NCBI GenBank assembly: GCA_950295325.1 | Contig: OX485806.1 | Location: 33,418,001-33,482,000, forward strand | Direction: 5' to 3' | Length of the DNA: 64,000 nucleotides | From: Polytrichum commune | Lineage: Eukaryota > Streptophyta > Polytrichopsida > Polytrichales > Polytrichaceae | Part shown: piece by piece, positions 47,279 to 57,915 of the stretch | How the letters are laid out: each line of letters begins with the position of its first letter | Position numbering within the stretch: position 1 is the first letter of the stretch | Position numbers and translations under genes: made by a program | Notes under the pieces: model-generated | What the model was told of the DNA's origin: nothing | Databases searched by the model: none | What the model saw: only the letters and a program-made list of their open reading frames with translations

Positions 47279-47379
47279 GTCAAGCTGTGGTAGGTCAAAG
47301 TAATTGGATGTAATTAGAGATTTCTTGGATATTCACAAATATGTAACGTAGGTGGACCAAGGTGGTTCCAAATATCCTC

Positions 47380-47400
47380 TCTCTCTCTCTCTCTCTCTCT
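47380..47400. repeat. (CT)n microsatellite
   Basis: About ten CT dinucleotides. Confidence 0.9.
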
Positions 47401-47829
47401 AAAATGAGCCTTGAGAACATTTTGAAAAGAGGATGGTATTGAGCATGTTTTTCTGGCTAAAGTGTGGAACTATTTCCAGCTCACAAGAAATAAATAAGAT
47501 TACCTTCACCTCAAGGACTTTCTCAACTATGAATGTGAGTTGTACATGAAGTGACCATTGACACCACCCTGACGCAAAATCATTGCAATTTGCCGCACCT
47601 TAAATTTTAGACTTGTCATTGAAATTGGTTGGTGATTGGTTATCCCGATCTCTAGAAATGAAAGATCATGTCACCTCTGCTCTGACAATGTAGTTGAAAA
47701 TGAAGCATATATTTGTCCTAGATTGTCCTCTCTCCAAGTCCATTAGAAATAGGTTTCCTTCCCAACTTGAAATTAAAAACTAGGTGGTCCCAAGTTTTTT
47801 CTTGCAATTGGACCATGAAGTTGGTATTA

Positions 47830-48396
47830 GGGCCGCTTCACACTATGGCCGAAGGTCGAGAGGCCATCGATTTCCACCAATTAGATTGCAAGAAACCAAG
47901 AATTTGGCCTCTCAACCCTTCACACTAGAGGCCAAAGTCCAAAGGCCGTCGCAATTTTAAATGCCTATTTTTTTACCAAGGCGACGGACTCTCAAAGGAA
48001 GTTTGGGTTGGATGGGAATGGAAACCCAAACTATGGTTGAGAGGCCATCAATTTTTTTTCATAAAAAAATCAATCATTGACAAGATCTTGGCTGTTAGAT
48101 TGAGGGGTTATTTTGGGCAAGGAGTAAAGTGGGATGCTCCTTCTTCCTTTGGACTTTGGTCTTGGCCTTTTGATGCTTCACACTATGGCCGTCCAAGTCA
48201 AGAGGCCATGGGAGTTCATGACCAAAGGTTTGGACTTTGGGCTTGGCCTTTGGAGGTTTCACACTATGCCCGCCCAAATGATCCAATTCCTATATTTTAT
48301 TGTCTATTTTCAGCCCATTTATTTGGACTCTCAACAAAGTTTGGCCATTCAATCCCATAGCCTCTCAACTTGGATAGCCATAGTATGAAGCAACCC
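47830..48396. mobile_element. Tourist-like miniature element R4, copy a
   Basis: Ends GGGCCGCTTCACACTATGG and, inverted, GGGTTGCTTCATACTATGG, flanked by TTA at 47827-47829 and 48397-48399. Interior matches 59858-60354 in reverse orientation, plus an internal near-duplicate of the terminus near 48170-48260. Confidence 0.85.
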
Positions 48397-48399
48397 TTA

Positions 48400-48909
48400 G
48401 GGGCGGTTTACACTATGGACCAAGAGCCATGACCAAGAAAATTAAATCATTTTCATGGTCATAGCTCTTGGCCAAGAGCCATGACCATGAAAATTCAAAA
48501 ATGGAATTTTGAGTGGCTTGGTCACTCTTGTAGTGTAAAGTGGATTTGGACCGGGACAACTTTGGGCTGATTTTTTTAATATAAATACAGTAACGTCAAA
48601 AAAACAGGGGAAAAAAAATTTTAATTTTTTTTAAAAAAAAATTCGGCCAATGGCTGATTTTCAGCCTTACGGCTCCCTTGATTTCCGTTGAGTTGAGCAT
48701 TTTGCCTTGCCTCAACGGAAAACCCGTTGGACCATGGCACATTATCCAAATGGCAAATTTTAGTAGTTTTTGGGGACCTCAAAGTTAGTGGTCATTCTCC
48801 TTTTTTCAAGGTAGTGTAAAGCCAAATGGGACCAAGAGCACTTTACTCTCCAATCACAGATTTTAGAATTTCATGGTCATGGCTCTTGGTCCATAGTGTA
48901 AACTGCCCC
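48400..48909. mobile_element. Tourist-like miniature element R5
   Basis: 510 bp with about 38-bp ends GGGGCGGTTTACACTATGG and, inverted, GGGGCAGTTTACACTATGG, both continuing into ACCAAGAGCCATGACCA. TTA at 48397-48399 and 48910-48912. The left TTA is also the right target site of the neighbouring R4 element. Central A/T homopolymer tracts. Confidence 0.9.
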
Positions 48910-49268
48910 TTAGTCTCTATCTTAATGATGCCACTCCACTCCATTACTCTAGGAAATCAACCTCTTTGCCTCCATCTTGATGTACTTCTAGTCCCATAAG
49001 CCCCTTGGCACCCTTGACTTCAAAATCAATTTCATTCTAATTTTGTTTAACACCAAATGCCCCATAGTCCTTCAAGCAGACACCAAATTCCATCTTTGGT
49101 GCATTTTTTGACAACTTCACGTATGACTCAATAATTTCAATATGGGAAGGGTGAAGAAACATGTTAAATCAAGGTATTACTCATGCCATAAATTCTTGAT
49201 GACATCAATATTTCATTTTTGTTTCTCAATGGACTTGCACCCTTAAAGACATTGTTTCATTATCCAAA

Positions 49269-49550
49269 GGTCTGAGATGACCCTAAACTATCAAGTGATA
49301 GTGGAGAGGTACCCATTTCCGAATGGAGTGGTTGGCGGTCTGATTCCCGCTATGAAATCTTCTCTCTGCTTGACATGAAAATTTTAATTAAAAAAAAAGC
49401 TAGGTAGGTAGGAAGCCAAGAACCCACTCACCGCAAAGTAGGCAGTAAAACCAACTCGACACCAAGAGGATTCTTGAGCAGTGTAAGGCCAACGGGCTCA
49501 CATTCACGTCGGATTGCCTGACGTTGGTTATTTATTTATTTATTCATTCA
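49269..49550 (+). mobile_element. tRNA-derived SINE R8, full-length copy
   Basis: Head GGTCTGAGATGACCC, box A-like AGTGGAGAGG, box B-like GGTCTGATTCCC, central A run, body AGGAAGCCAAGAACCCACTC through GGATTCTTGAGCA, and a (TTTA)n tail. Same structure as 17754-18037. No clear target duplication found here. Confidence 0.8.
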
Positions 49551-50458
49551 TTTTCCATAGCAGAAACAAAAAAGACACATGGTGAGTTATGTAGGGAGAA
49601 TTCAATCGTTTACACCGTGTCCAAATGTATAAGTGGAGGGGAGAAGGTCACCCGTAAAGTTCCTTAGATACTTTCACGTTGCGTGTACAATTACCCCAAT
49701 CTTGACACTTGGCTCTTGGGTAATTGAAACCCTCAAAAGCAATTCAAACACATCCCCTCTAGGCTTCCTACTACAATAGTGTACTAGTGTGTCGCCAAGC
49801 TTAGACTTTTTGCTCTTTGAGTCGGTCCCCACCAATCTTACTAAGATAAAAAGTGTGCAATAGAAACATGATTGCACCTCATAGGTTTGTGGTCATTTTA
49901 TCCCAACTGGATTTTTTAGACTAGGTATCTAATCCCAGACGTCTAATGCTAATATCAAAATCAAATCACCTTTAAGAAAAATAAATGTGTGTTGTAACAT
50001 AACTGACTACATTTTCACCTTATGTAAGATTAGTGCAGGTCTGTCTCTAAAAAAAACATGGCCTAAGATATGTACCTATTGTGAGTCTAACCAAACACAG
50101 TGAAATGAAATGAATTCTAGACTTCAGGAAGCCAAAAGGCTCATGGGATTGCAAGCACATCAAGATAGTTTCAAACCGGCTAATTCTCTAGAGTGGCTAA
50201 GTGTGTGTGCCTCCGTGCGATAGAGACTAATGTTAACTCAATGATATTATTGAAATAAACATTGTCTATGGCATTTTTGGATTCTAGACGTGAATTTGAA
50301 CCAATCCTAGATTGTGTCCACTTTGAGTACACTGCCCACAATAGGTGCACACACTTTATACCATGCCCACACTAGGATCAACGATTGTATGCATTGGCAA
50401 AACTACAGTACGTTAAATCCAACAATGTTATTGTGAGTAGGACAAAAAATCCTCATTA
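49551..50458. other. No gene recognised
   Basis: Spacer; the 67-codon minus-strand frame at 49674-49877 has no domain. Confidence 0.5.
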
Positions 50459-51172
50459 CATTGATTATCCCAATTTGTGTGTGGGGTACTAATTCCCAAG
50501 ACACACTATTTTTCCAAAACTCAAAAGTAGCGAGGGCTGAACTTTTTACTGAGTAGTATTAAATTCATGAAGATGTGCGCATTTACCATGCATTTCAAGA
50601 AAATTGGTGTGTGCTCTAAGGTGCTTGTAGAGTGATAAAAAAAAGCTTATAAGCAAACACATGCTTGTCAAGATGAATAGTGTGGTTATGAATAATATTT
50701 TAGTGGATAGAGTTGCCATGAATAGTATTTATAGTGAAGAGTGCCAAGATGAACATTGCTTCCTAGATCTTTTGGTGGCACTATTTCATAGTGTAAAGAA
50801 ATATAGTATCACCTTCACTACACTAAATATGATATTTAGTGTTTGATAATATTTAATGTTGTGATCACCCTACCCTACTCAACATTAATTTTCAATTCCT
50901 TGACAATTAGTGTTAGAAGATATGCTGGAATTCTCCTTTTATCATTGTTTTTTTTTCCATATTATTATTGACACGAAATTCAAACATGTAACCTCCACAT
51001 ATTACCATCATTGATATTTAGTGTTTCAATTTACATTTGATGTTACTTTCATAGGGTTATTAATATTTAGTGTATGCGTTCATATTTAGTGTATCAAACA
51101 CTAAATATCATATTTATTGTAGTTTCCCTCACGCATTATTAGCTCTCCCTCATTAATTGGGATAATCAATTG
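50459..51172. mobile_element. Miniature element R7, copy b, split by an R2 insertion
   Basis: Ends CATTGATTATCCCAATT and AATTGGGATAATCAATTG. The inverted copy at 51693-52061 aligns across it, except for the TA-flanked element at 50821-51119, which is inserted after ATCACCTTCAC. Confidence 0.8.
50821..51119. mobile_element. TA-flanked element R2, subfamily copy d, nested in R7
   Basis: Palindromic ends CACTAAATATGATATTTAG and CTAAATATCATATTTATTG, flanked by TA. The interior differs from the 360-bp copies (TTTGATAATATTTAATGTTG) and includes extra ATATTTAGTGT motifs, so it is a distinct subfamily; the fragment at about 45151 belongs with it. Confidence 0.8.
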
Positions 51173-51692
51173 TGGGCATGACATTAGTTTCAAATGCTAT
51201 CCTCATATTCCATGGCCTAGTTCCACCTTCAAGATGGAATATGGCTTCACAAGGAGGATATGTAGTGAATAATGTTAATAGGAAAATTAGTGATGTGTAG
51301 TTAGGAGGAAACTTAACATACTTACAAGACACTATGTGTAGGAGCTTCCCCAATGGAGTTGTTCTATAATTAAGCCACACTAAGCTTAACCCTAACTTAA
51401 GTTAGCCTTTCTCAAAGCCTCCCAATCATATTTCAACATTGGTCATATTTAAAAGATACACTCTAAGTCTTACCTTGAAGTCACTAGGAACCTTCCTTAT
51501 AAAAAGCTTCCCGGATTTAAGATTGGTGTGTGGCACTAACTTCTTCAAACCTACATCCCATGCATGTCACACAAACATTGTCACGTTGGGAACTTGGGAC
51601 CTTGGGACCTTGGGACGGGTGCTTGGTTTGGAATCGGGGAGAATAAATCGCATGGCAACACAAAAGTCATGAAATTGGACGTGTCTACAATA
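51173..51692. other. No gene recognised
   Basis: Between two R7 elements. GGGACCTTGGGACCTTGGGAC near 51592 is a short tandem motif. Nothing else seen. Confidence 0.5.
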
Positions 51693-52061
51693 CACCGATT
51701 ATCCCAAATACTGAAGGAGGGCTACTAGTGCATGTGTAAAATGAATGAAGGTGATACTACATTTCTTTATCCTATGAAATCATTGTCACCAAAAGATCAG
51801 GGAAGCATTGTTCACTAAAAGAACTAGCACTATTCATCTTGGCATTACTTCACTGACAACACATGTGTTATATGTATATATCATCATACAAACACCTGTA
51901 AAGCATGCACTAATTATCTTGAAATGCACGACAAATGAGCATGTATTCATGACTTTAGTATCACTCAGTACAAATTTCAATCCTTACATATTTTGAGAAT
52001 TGATAGAATAGTGAGTGTTTTGGGTATCAATACCACACGCACTAATTGGAATAATCAGTGT
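51693..52061. mobile_element. Miniature element R7, copy c
   Basis: 369 bp, inverted relative to copy b and lacking the nested element; ends CACCGATTATCCCAAATA and ACTAATTGGAATAATCAGTG. Confidence 0.8.
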
Positions 52062-54514
52062 AATCTCCTAGTGGTTGGTCCATTATATGAGGCGTAACAC
52101 AACATCATATAATAGCCCAATTAGTTACATGATTCTAGATATTAGGCCAAGAGACCTTTCATATGGAAGTAAAAATTGATGAACATTCGCTTGAACGGGT
52201 TCTTCTATGTGGAATGCATTAGAGACAATGCATTGCATTGCACATTTCATTGATGTCGGTACATTATTGTGTGAAAGAATGCTCTTATAATGGCCTTGAT
52301 TATCAATTGTAAATTGGAAATGCATTGCATTCTATTACCTTCTGGCAAAATACTTTTATGATATATATATGTATTTTTTATTTTTTATTTTCTTCTTCTC
52401 ATGCCAATCGTGATTAGTCACGGAGGCCAAATTTCAATGAACACACACCATCAATCGAGGTGTTGGGGAATTACTTCAAGTATATATAGTAACTTCCTAG
52501 GGATGGCTTGGTTCCATCATCCGCGGACCATGACCTAAGTTTGTTGGGAGGCTCCCCTTGACCGGTTCCAAGGGCTTTTGGAGCCATGAGGAGAGAAAAG
52601 TTCATAGCCTAAGATACTCATCCCGCAACCAAGGTGGCTCTAAGTCTACTTCCTCACACGCCACTCCTCAAGGTCCCCCCCTCCAATCAAGAGGATTTCT
52701 TGGTAGATTCCTATCACCGATCGCATGCATGAGGTCTTTATTTAAGTCAATTCTTCTTCCTAGGAAGTTCAAATCATGTTGATATTCTATTAAGATACGT
52801 GGGCTTTATGTGATCACTCGAGTTCTTCGTTGGACGTCTATCTATTTTGAGTGGTATATGTTAAGGTTTGTTGTTGAGAGTGGACACTACAAAGACACGT
52901 CTTACGATGAGATTGGACTATGTGTTTAGACGTAGATGTCATTTTAGGTTCACTAGTTAACATAACATGGTTGGTCTATTATGTGATTGTTTAAAGAGAA
53001 AGAGAATCTTCACTTTGGCATGTCCTTTATTTTATTTTATTTCACCTTTGATTTTGAAACTTGAATTGACAATCTTTTGTGAAAGTAATTGCTAATGTGA
53101 TGAAAGAAAATTGATAAGATTCAACAACATGTAGGCACTCTCCTCAGAGGACAAACAACAATAGCAATAGAAGATGCATGAGCATGAGAAGCCAAAAAAC
53201 ATTGCTTGGGGACAAAAGAAGGAGAGCCTTCCATCAACTCCTTTAGACCCCCTATGCATTGTTGTCTTTAGATGTGATACCATTAATCTTTGTAATGGTA
53301 TATGCGCAATGTATCAAGTAAGTATTTGCTAAAGGAACCCCCTCCGATAGGAGGCAATAGCACTTTTCGCATAGCCCTACTCCGTGAACCCACTTCGGGT
53401 TCATATATGAACTCGCAACTTTACTCAAAGTGAACTCTCTCTCTCTCCTTGGAAGAACAAAAAAGGGGAAAAAGATGCACATGTCGAAAATGAAAAAAAA
53501 TCCACATGCCAAGAAGCAAGAAATGGAGAACCTTTCCGTCAACTCCTCCTCTCCCCTCCTACATGTTGCCAATGTATAGAGACAATTATCATGAATTTTG
53601 CAATGTAAAAAATATCGCGTGGGTATTAGTCTTGGTATTGTAAAGTTTTGATGCTAACTATGTCACGTATCTTATACCCATACACATACCCTCAATGGCA
53701 CCATATCAAACCTAAATACCCACACAACTTTGGTATATGCCAAGGCCACCAACATGCATACAATATTCCCATTGTACACATTTCTACTATGTCGTTGCCA
53801 ATTAGCATTCATGTTGGTTTGCCATGGTGACAATAAGTGTCATAGAAGCATGACAACTGAGGTAAGTGTGTAGGAAATGGAAACCTTTAACATTCCAACA
53901 TATGTAGGGTTTTGACAATCCAAGAAAACTCACGTGAACACATCAACATCCAAACGAGGAACATGATAGTTAGTCTTGCTATTTATGAAAGTGAATATCA
54001 TATGAATTCTTTGAATTGGTGCTCATAGACTTAGTACAAGTGGTTTTCTTTTACATATGTACATTTCACAAGTGAATATGTACTTATATGCTAGAAACCA
54101 TTTAAGATCACAAACCACTTTAGGATTACATACCTTGGGCGCTCTCTAATTCAACTTTGCTTCTGATAAATCAAAACGAGCTTGATTAGTTTTTGTTGAC
54201 TTGGAGGAGTAATAACAACACCAATAACAAAAGCGGCATACTTATGCATGGCATGCAAAGTTGCAGGCCATGGGACAAAAATATGAGAGCCTTCCATGAA
54301 TTCCTTCTCTCTCCACCTACACATCACTAGTGTGTCGAGATGATTTCATGGATTTGTGCAAGGATACATGTGCAAAATATCAAGTGAGTATCAATATTGG
54401 TATCCAAACAAAAATTTAGTACTATAGATTTAATTAGTGTAAGGAGAACGGGCTCCCATTCACGTCGGTGCATGAACATTGACGTTTATGTTTCATTTCT
54501 TTTCTTTGATGCTA
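52062..54514. other. Repeat-rich spacer without a gene
   Basis: 52795-53010 is a diverged R3 copy. Three related segments (53140-53340, 53455-53640, 54200-54410) share GAGCCTTCCAT.AA-type and ATATCAAGT.AGTAT blocks, a low-copy local repeat (R10). A SINE body fragment is near 54430. No supported coding sequence. Confidence 0.5.
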
Positions 54515-54860
54515 CACTAAATATGATATTTAGTGTCACCAATTCTACTTGTCTTGTAGTGTCACCAACACTAAATGTTAACCCAACGTTATTTGTCATT
54601 CCTTGTAAAATTTTGGAAGAATGTAGATTTACAGTGTTGCAATTACTGTCACTTATCAAGTGATTTTTCATCCAAATTTCAATCATCCATGACAATATTT
54701 TAACACAAGTTGCTAATGAGTGAAGGTAGGGTTTTTGGCCAATGGACGAACTCATCCATCATCCATGACAATATTTGTTCACTTATTCATAAGAAGTGTC
54801 ATCCGAAAAGTTACCATAGTGACATAAAATACCATATGACACTATATATCATATTTAGTG
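54515..54860. mobile_element. TA-flanked miniature element R2, copy c
   Basis: 346 bp, same orientation as 5038-5398, TA on both sides, palindromic ends CACTAAATATGATATTTAG and CATATTTAGTG. Confidence 0.85.
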
Positions 54861-54924
54861 TAGCTGGGTTGGATATTGTAGAACCTAGATACCCGCATAA
54901 CATTGGTATCCTAAAATAGTTCTA

Positions 54925-55255
54925 TTAGTGTGAGTGAAAAATTGGAGTGGAAATAATAAGCATGGTCCACCCTATTACTGTAGTTAAGGTGGAGATAACG
55001 TGGTCCAAGACCCCGGATCTTCCCGTAAAGCTCCATGAAGGCTTTCGATCAACATATTAAGTATTAGTTATAAGAAAATAATGGCACAAAATAAAATAAT
55101 CACACACATATAGTCACATATTAATGTGGTCCACACTAATTTTTTACTAAAATTTAACATGGGCTGGAAATTAATATGGCCTGCATTATTTCTCATTATG
55201 AAATTTAGCGTGGGCTCTTGAAAATTACTGTGGCCCACGGTAATAGGACTATTGA
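54925..55255. repeat. Dispersed family R9, second copy
   Basis: Blocks GTGGAAATAATAAGCATGG, CTTTCGATCAACA, TAAAATAATCACACACA and GTGGCCCACGGTAATAGG match 33512-33780. Confidence 0.55.
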
Positions 55256-56229
55256 CTGTGCTTGCCAATGCCACTGTACCATGGCCGCCACCCATTTCCG
55301 CCGCGTCTCTGGCAGGCTGCGTTTGCGTCAGTCTGCGACGGCGGCAGTGAGCGTCAGGGAAGCACGGCATGTAGGCGCTCTCCCTGGAGGATTACCAACA
55401 GTACCTAGCAGGAGAAGAAAGGCAGGCGCAGGAGAAGCAGCCCAATGCGCAGGGGTTGGCAGAAGAAGAAAAAGAAGAAGAAGGATCGGAGAACCGCCTG
55501 GAGTCGATCAACCTCCTCCTTCAGTCATTCCATCATCTGCATTCATTCATTCATTCAGTCAGGCAGGCAGGCAGTCAGTCAGTCAGTCAGTCAGTCGTTT
55601 CTCCCCTCAATTGCTGTGCGCATCATCATTGTACCAGCCTTCAAGCCTGGGTTGCTGCTCGAATTGCTGTTGTGCATGCCATCGCCATCACGGAACATCA
55701 CAAGCTGCCAGGCTCTCTTTAGTGACTCTGTAACTTAGGACTGCATGCACAGGGCATCATCGTATGGGCGCAGGCTCCAGAGCAGAGAAGAGCAGTTGAT
55801 ACGTGCGGGTCAGGCTTTTTGGATGTACATAATTCGGATGTTATTGGAGTTGAGAGTGGGTTGTTTGTTTGTTGGTTGGGCGCCATTTTGGGGTTAGGAT
55901 CCTGACCGGGGCGCAATCAGGAGCCGCGAAGACCTCGTGCATGGGGGAGGTGAAGCTATTTGGGTGTTTGGTGTGTGTGTTTCGGGGCTGAGGTAATTAA
56001 TTGGTGGCATCGTTGGAGGCCGACAGGATTTTCTTCATTATCATCATCACACACATGTGAGTCACTGAGATGTGACCTCATCATTTTTTCCCGTGATTTC
56101 TGTGTAATTTCTGGGCGAGGTTGACTCTTCCGACTTACGAGCCCAATCCGGTTGTTGGCATCATCGGAAGCTTGGACGAGGCAACAACACATGTGGATCG
56201 GTGCGCTATGATCTTGGTTTTGTTGTAAT
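55256..56229. promoter_or_regulatory. Upstream and probable leader region of the EDR2-C gene
   Basis: The base composition changes sharply here: CpG-rich from 55260 to 55500, with CATTCATT and CAGTCAGT tandem tracts at 55540-55596. A 171-codon frame at 55218-55733 is low complexity and not accepted as a gene. The position and composition suit a promoter and long leader for the downstream gene; no TATA box assigned. Confidence 0.45.
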
Positions 56230-56440
56230 TTGCGTGTAATTCGGTTGGGTTGTTTGGTCGGGGGCGGTTTGGGGTTCGGTGGGGGATGGGGAATCGATGG
56301 TGATGGTGATGAGATGGTGGTGAGGAGGCAGCATGAGAGCTGGGGAGGATCAGAGGAGGAGGAGGAGGAGAAGGAGGGCATGGACTGTGGTGGTGGAGGG
56401 CAATTATTAGCAGAGAGCGAGAGGAAAGGGGAAGAGGAAG

Positions 56441-56480
<40 letters not shown>

Positions 56481-57393
56481 TCAAGAGAAAGAGACGATGT
56501 GGAAGGATTGGAAGGAAGAGGTGAAGGAAGGGGGGTCGTTACGGAATGTAGACTTAGAGGAAGGCACTCATGGGTGGGCATCGCCATCGCCACCCTCGTT
56601 TATGGTACGCGGACCGAATTACTTTCAGAAGAAGGTGAAGACAGCGGCCGCAGCGGAGGCGTTGTTGCAACCGTTGGGGGTCGACTGGCTTAAATCGAAC
56701 GGTAAGCTGGACCATGTGCTAGCGCATCCGGGGAACAGGGTGATGCGAGCGCTCGGGGAGGCCAGCGTGGAAGAACAGAAATCCGCGTTCGTGTTGGCGA
56801 TCAATTTGCAAGTGCCCGGGAAGGAGCATCACAGCGCGGTGTTCTATTTTGTCACTGACGATCCTATAGTGGAGGGATGCTTGCTGTACCGGTTCATCCA
56901 CGAGGACGATGCGTTCCGAAATAGCCGGTTTAAATTGATCAATCGGATTGTGCGAGGGCCGTGGATCGTGCGAGCCACGGTGGGGAACCATGCGGCTTGC
57001 TTGCTGGGGAAAGCGCTAACGTGTCGGTATTTGATAGGCCGGAACTACTTGGAAATCGACGTGGATATTGGTTCGTCCGCCGTGGCGCATGCTATCTTGC
57101 ATTTGGCGTTGGGGTATGTGACGTCGGTGTCGGTGGACATGGCGTTCCTCATCGAGTGCCAGTCGGAGGAGGAGTTGCCGGAGAAGTTGCTTGGGGCTGT
57201 GCGAATTGCGCAGATAGAGATGGAGGCCGCTTCTTTCCTGGATGCTCATCACCCTGAGGCTGCCCAACCTCCGCAGCCTATCTTTCAACATGGGCTCTCT
57301 TGGCGTAAACTAGGGAAATCTCTCTCCATGTTAGGTGTTAATGGTAAGAATGGGAAAATTGAGGTAGATGATGATGCCGAAACTAGGTCATAG
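56230..57393 (+). CDS. Stand-alone EDR2 C-terminal (DUF1336) protein
   Basis: One continuous frame of 387 residues. The first 115 residues are low complexity: a Gly-rich start, Glu runs and about 13 consecutive Gln from CAA/CAG repeats at 56445-56480. Residues from about 115 form the EDR2 C-terminal domain: FMVRGPNYFQKKVK, LLQPLGVDWLKS, LDHVLAHPGNRV, FVLAINLQVPGKEHHSAVFY, FIHEDDAFRNSRFKLI, VRGPWIVRATVGNHAACLLG, YLEIDVDIGSSAVA and MAFLIECQSEEELPEKLLG. In EDR2 this domain follows START and PH domains; here it stands alone, as in several plant paralogues. Those are thought to be membrane or lipid associated; the function is unknown. The true start may be the Met at 56314 (MVVRRQHESW), because the first 28 residues look like leader sequence. 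Confidence 0.93.
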
Positions 57394-57429
57394 CGACACT
57401 AAGCCCATCCAGGGAGGTCTGAAAGGAAG

Positions 57430-57430
<1 letters not shown>

Positions 57431-57470
<40 letters not shown>
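57431..57470. repeat. (GA)n microsatellite
   Basis: About twenty GA dinucleotides 38 bases after the stop codon, in the presumed 3' untranslated region. Confidence 0.95.
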
Positions 57471-57475
<5 letters not shown>

Positions 57476-57628
57476 GATCGCATGCTAAGGGCGATAATCA
57501 ACCTTTTGAGGGATGCACTTGCTGCGATTCTCCTGGCTTTATTGCGAAGAGGGTGGGCATTCTATGAGGACATTCTTAATTTTGTAGTTATATACAACAG
57601 CATCGTATTACTTTACACCGTGAGGAAC

Positions 57629-57915
57629 CAATCAAGTCTTGAAGCTTAGGCATGTAAAAATTCACGAATTACATTAGTAGTCGATGATGACAAGGTGGAC
57701 ACGCCTGCAAATCTTAGAAACCGGCTGCAATCAGTTGACGGCTCCCTCGTTCTGGTGTATTGTGGCTCTAACCAATTAAGCCTCGAAGCTTCGGCATGTA
57801 AAAATTCACGAATTATATATTGGTAGTCGATGATGACAAGGTGGACACGCCTGCAAATATAAACCGGCTTATTGCAACCTGTTGACAGATCCTCTTTTCT
57901 GGTGTATTGTGGGTG
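57629..57915. repeat. 144-bp tandem duplication downstream of the EDR2-C gene
   Basis: GAAGCTTAGGCATGTAAAAA (57641) recurs at 57785; both units continue GTCGATGATGACAAGGTGG and end TCTGGTGTATTGTGG. Confidence 0.9.

Noticed and set aside
48037-48388. Open frames around 100 codons with a mirror set at 59854-60412
   Set aside because: Both sets lie inside copies of the miniature element R4; they are frames of the repeat, not genes.
55218-55733. A 171-codon plus-strand open frame upstream of the EDR2-C gene
   Set aside because: Composition is Arg/Ser-rich and driven by simple repeats (CATTCATT, CAGTCAGT); other frames are open too; no domain. More likely promoter and leader.
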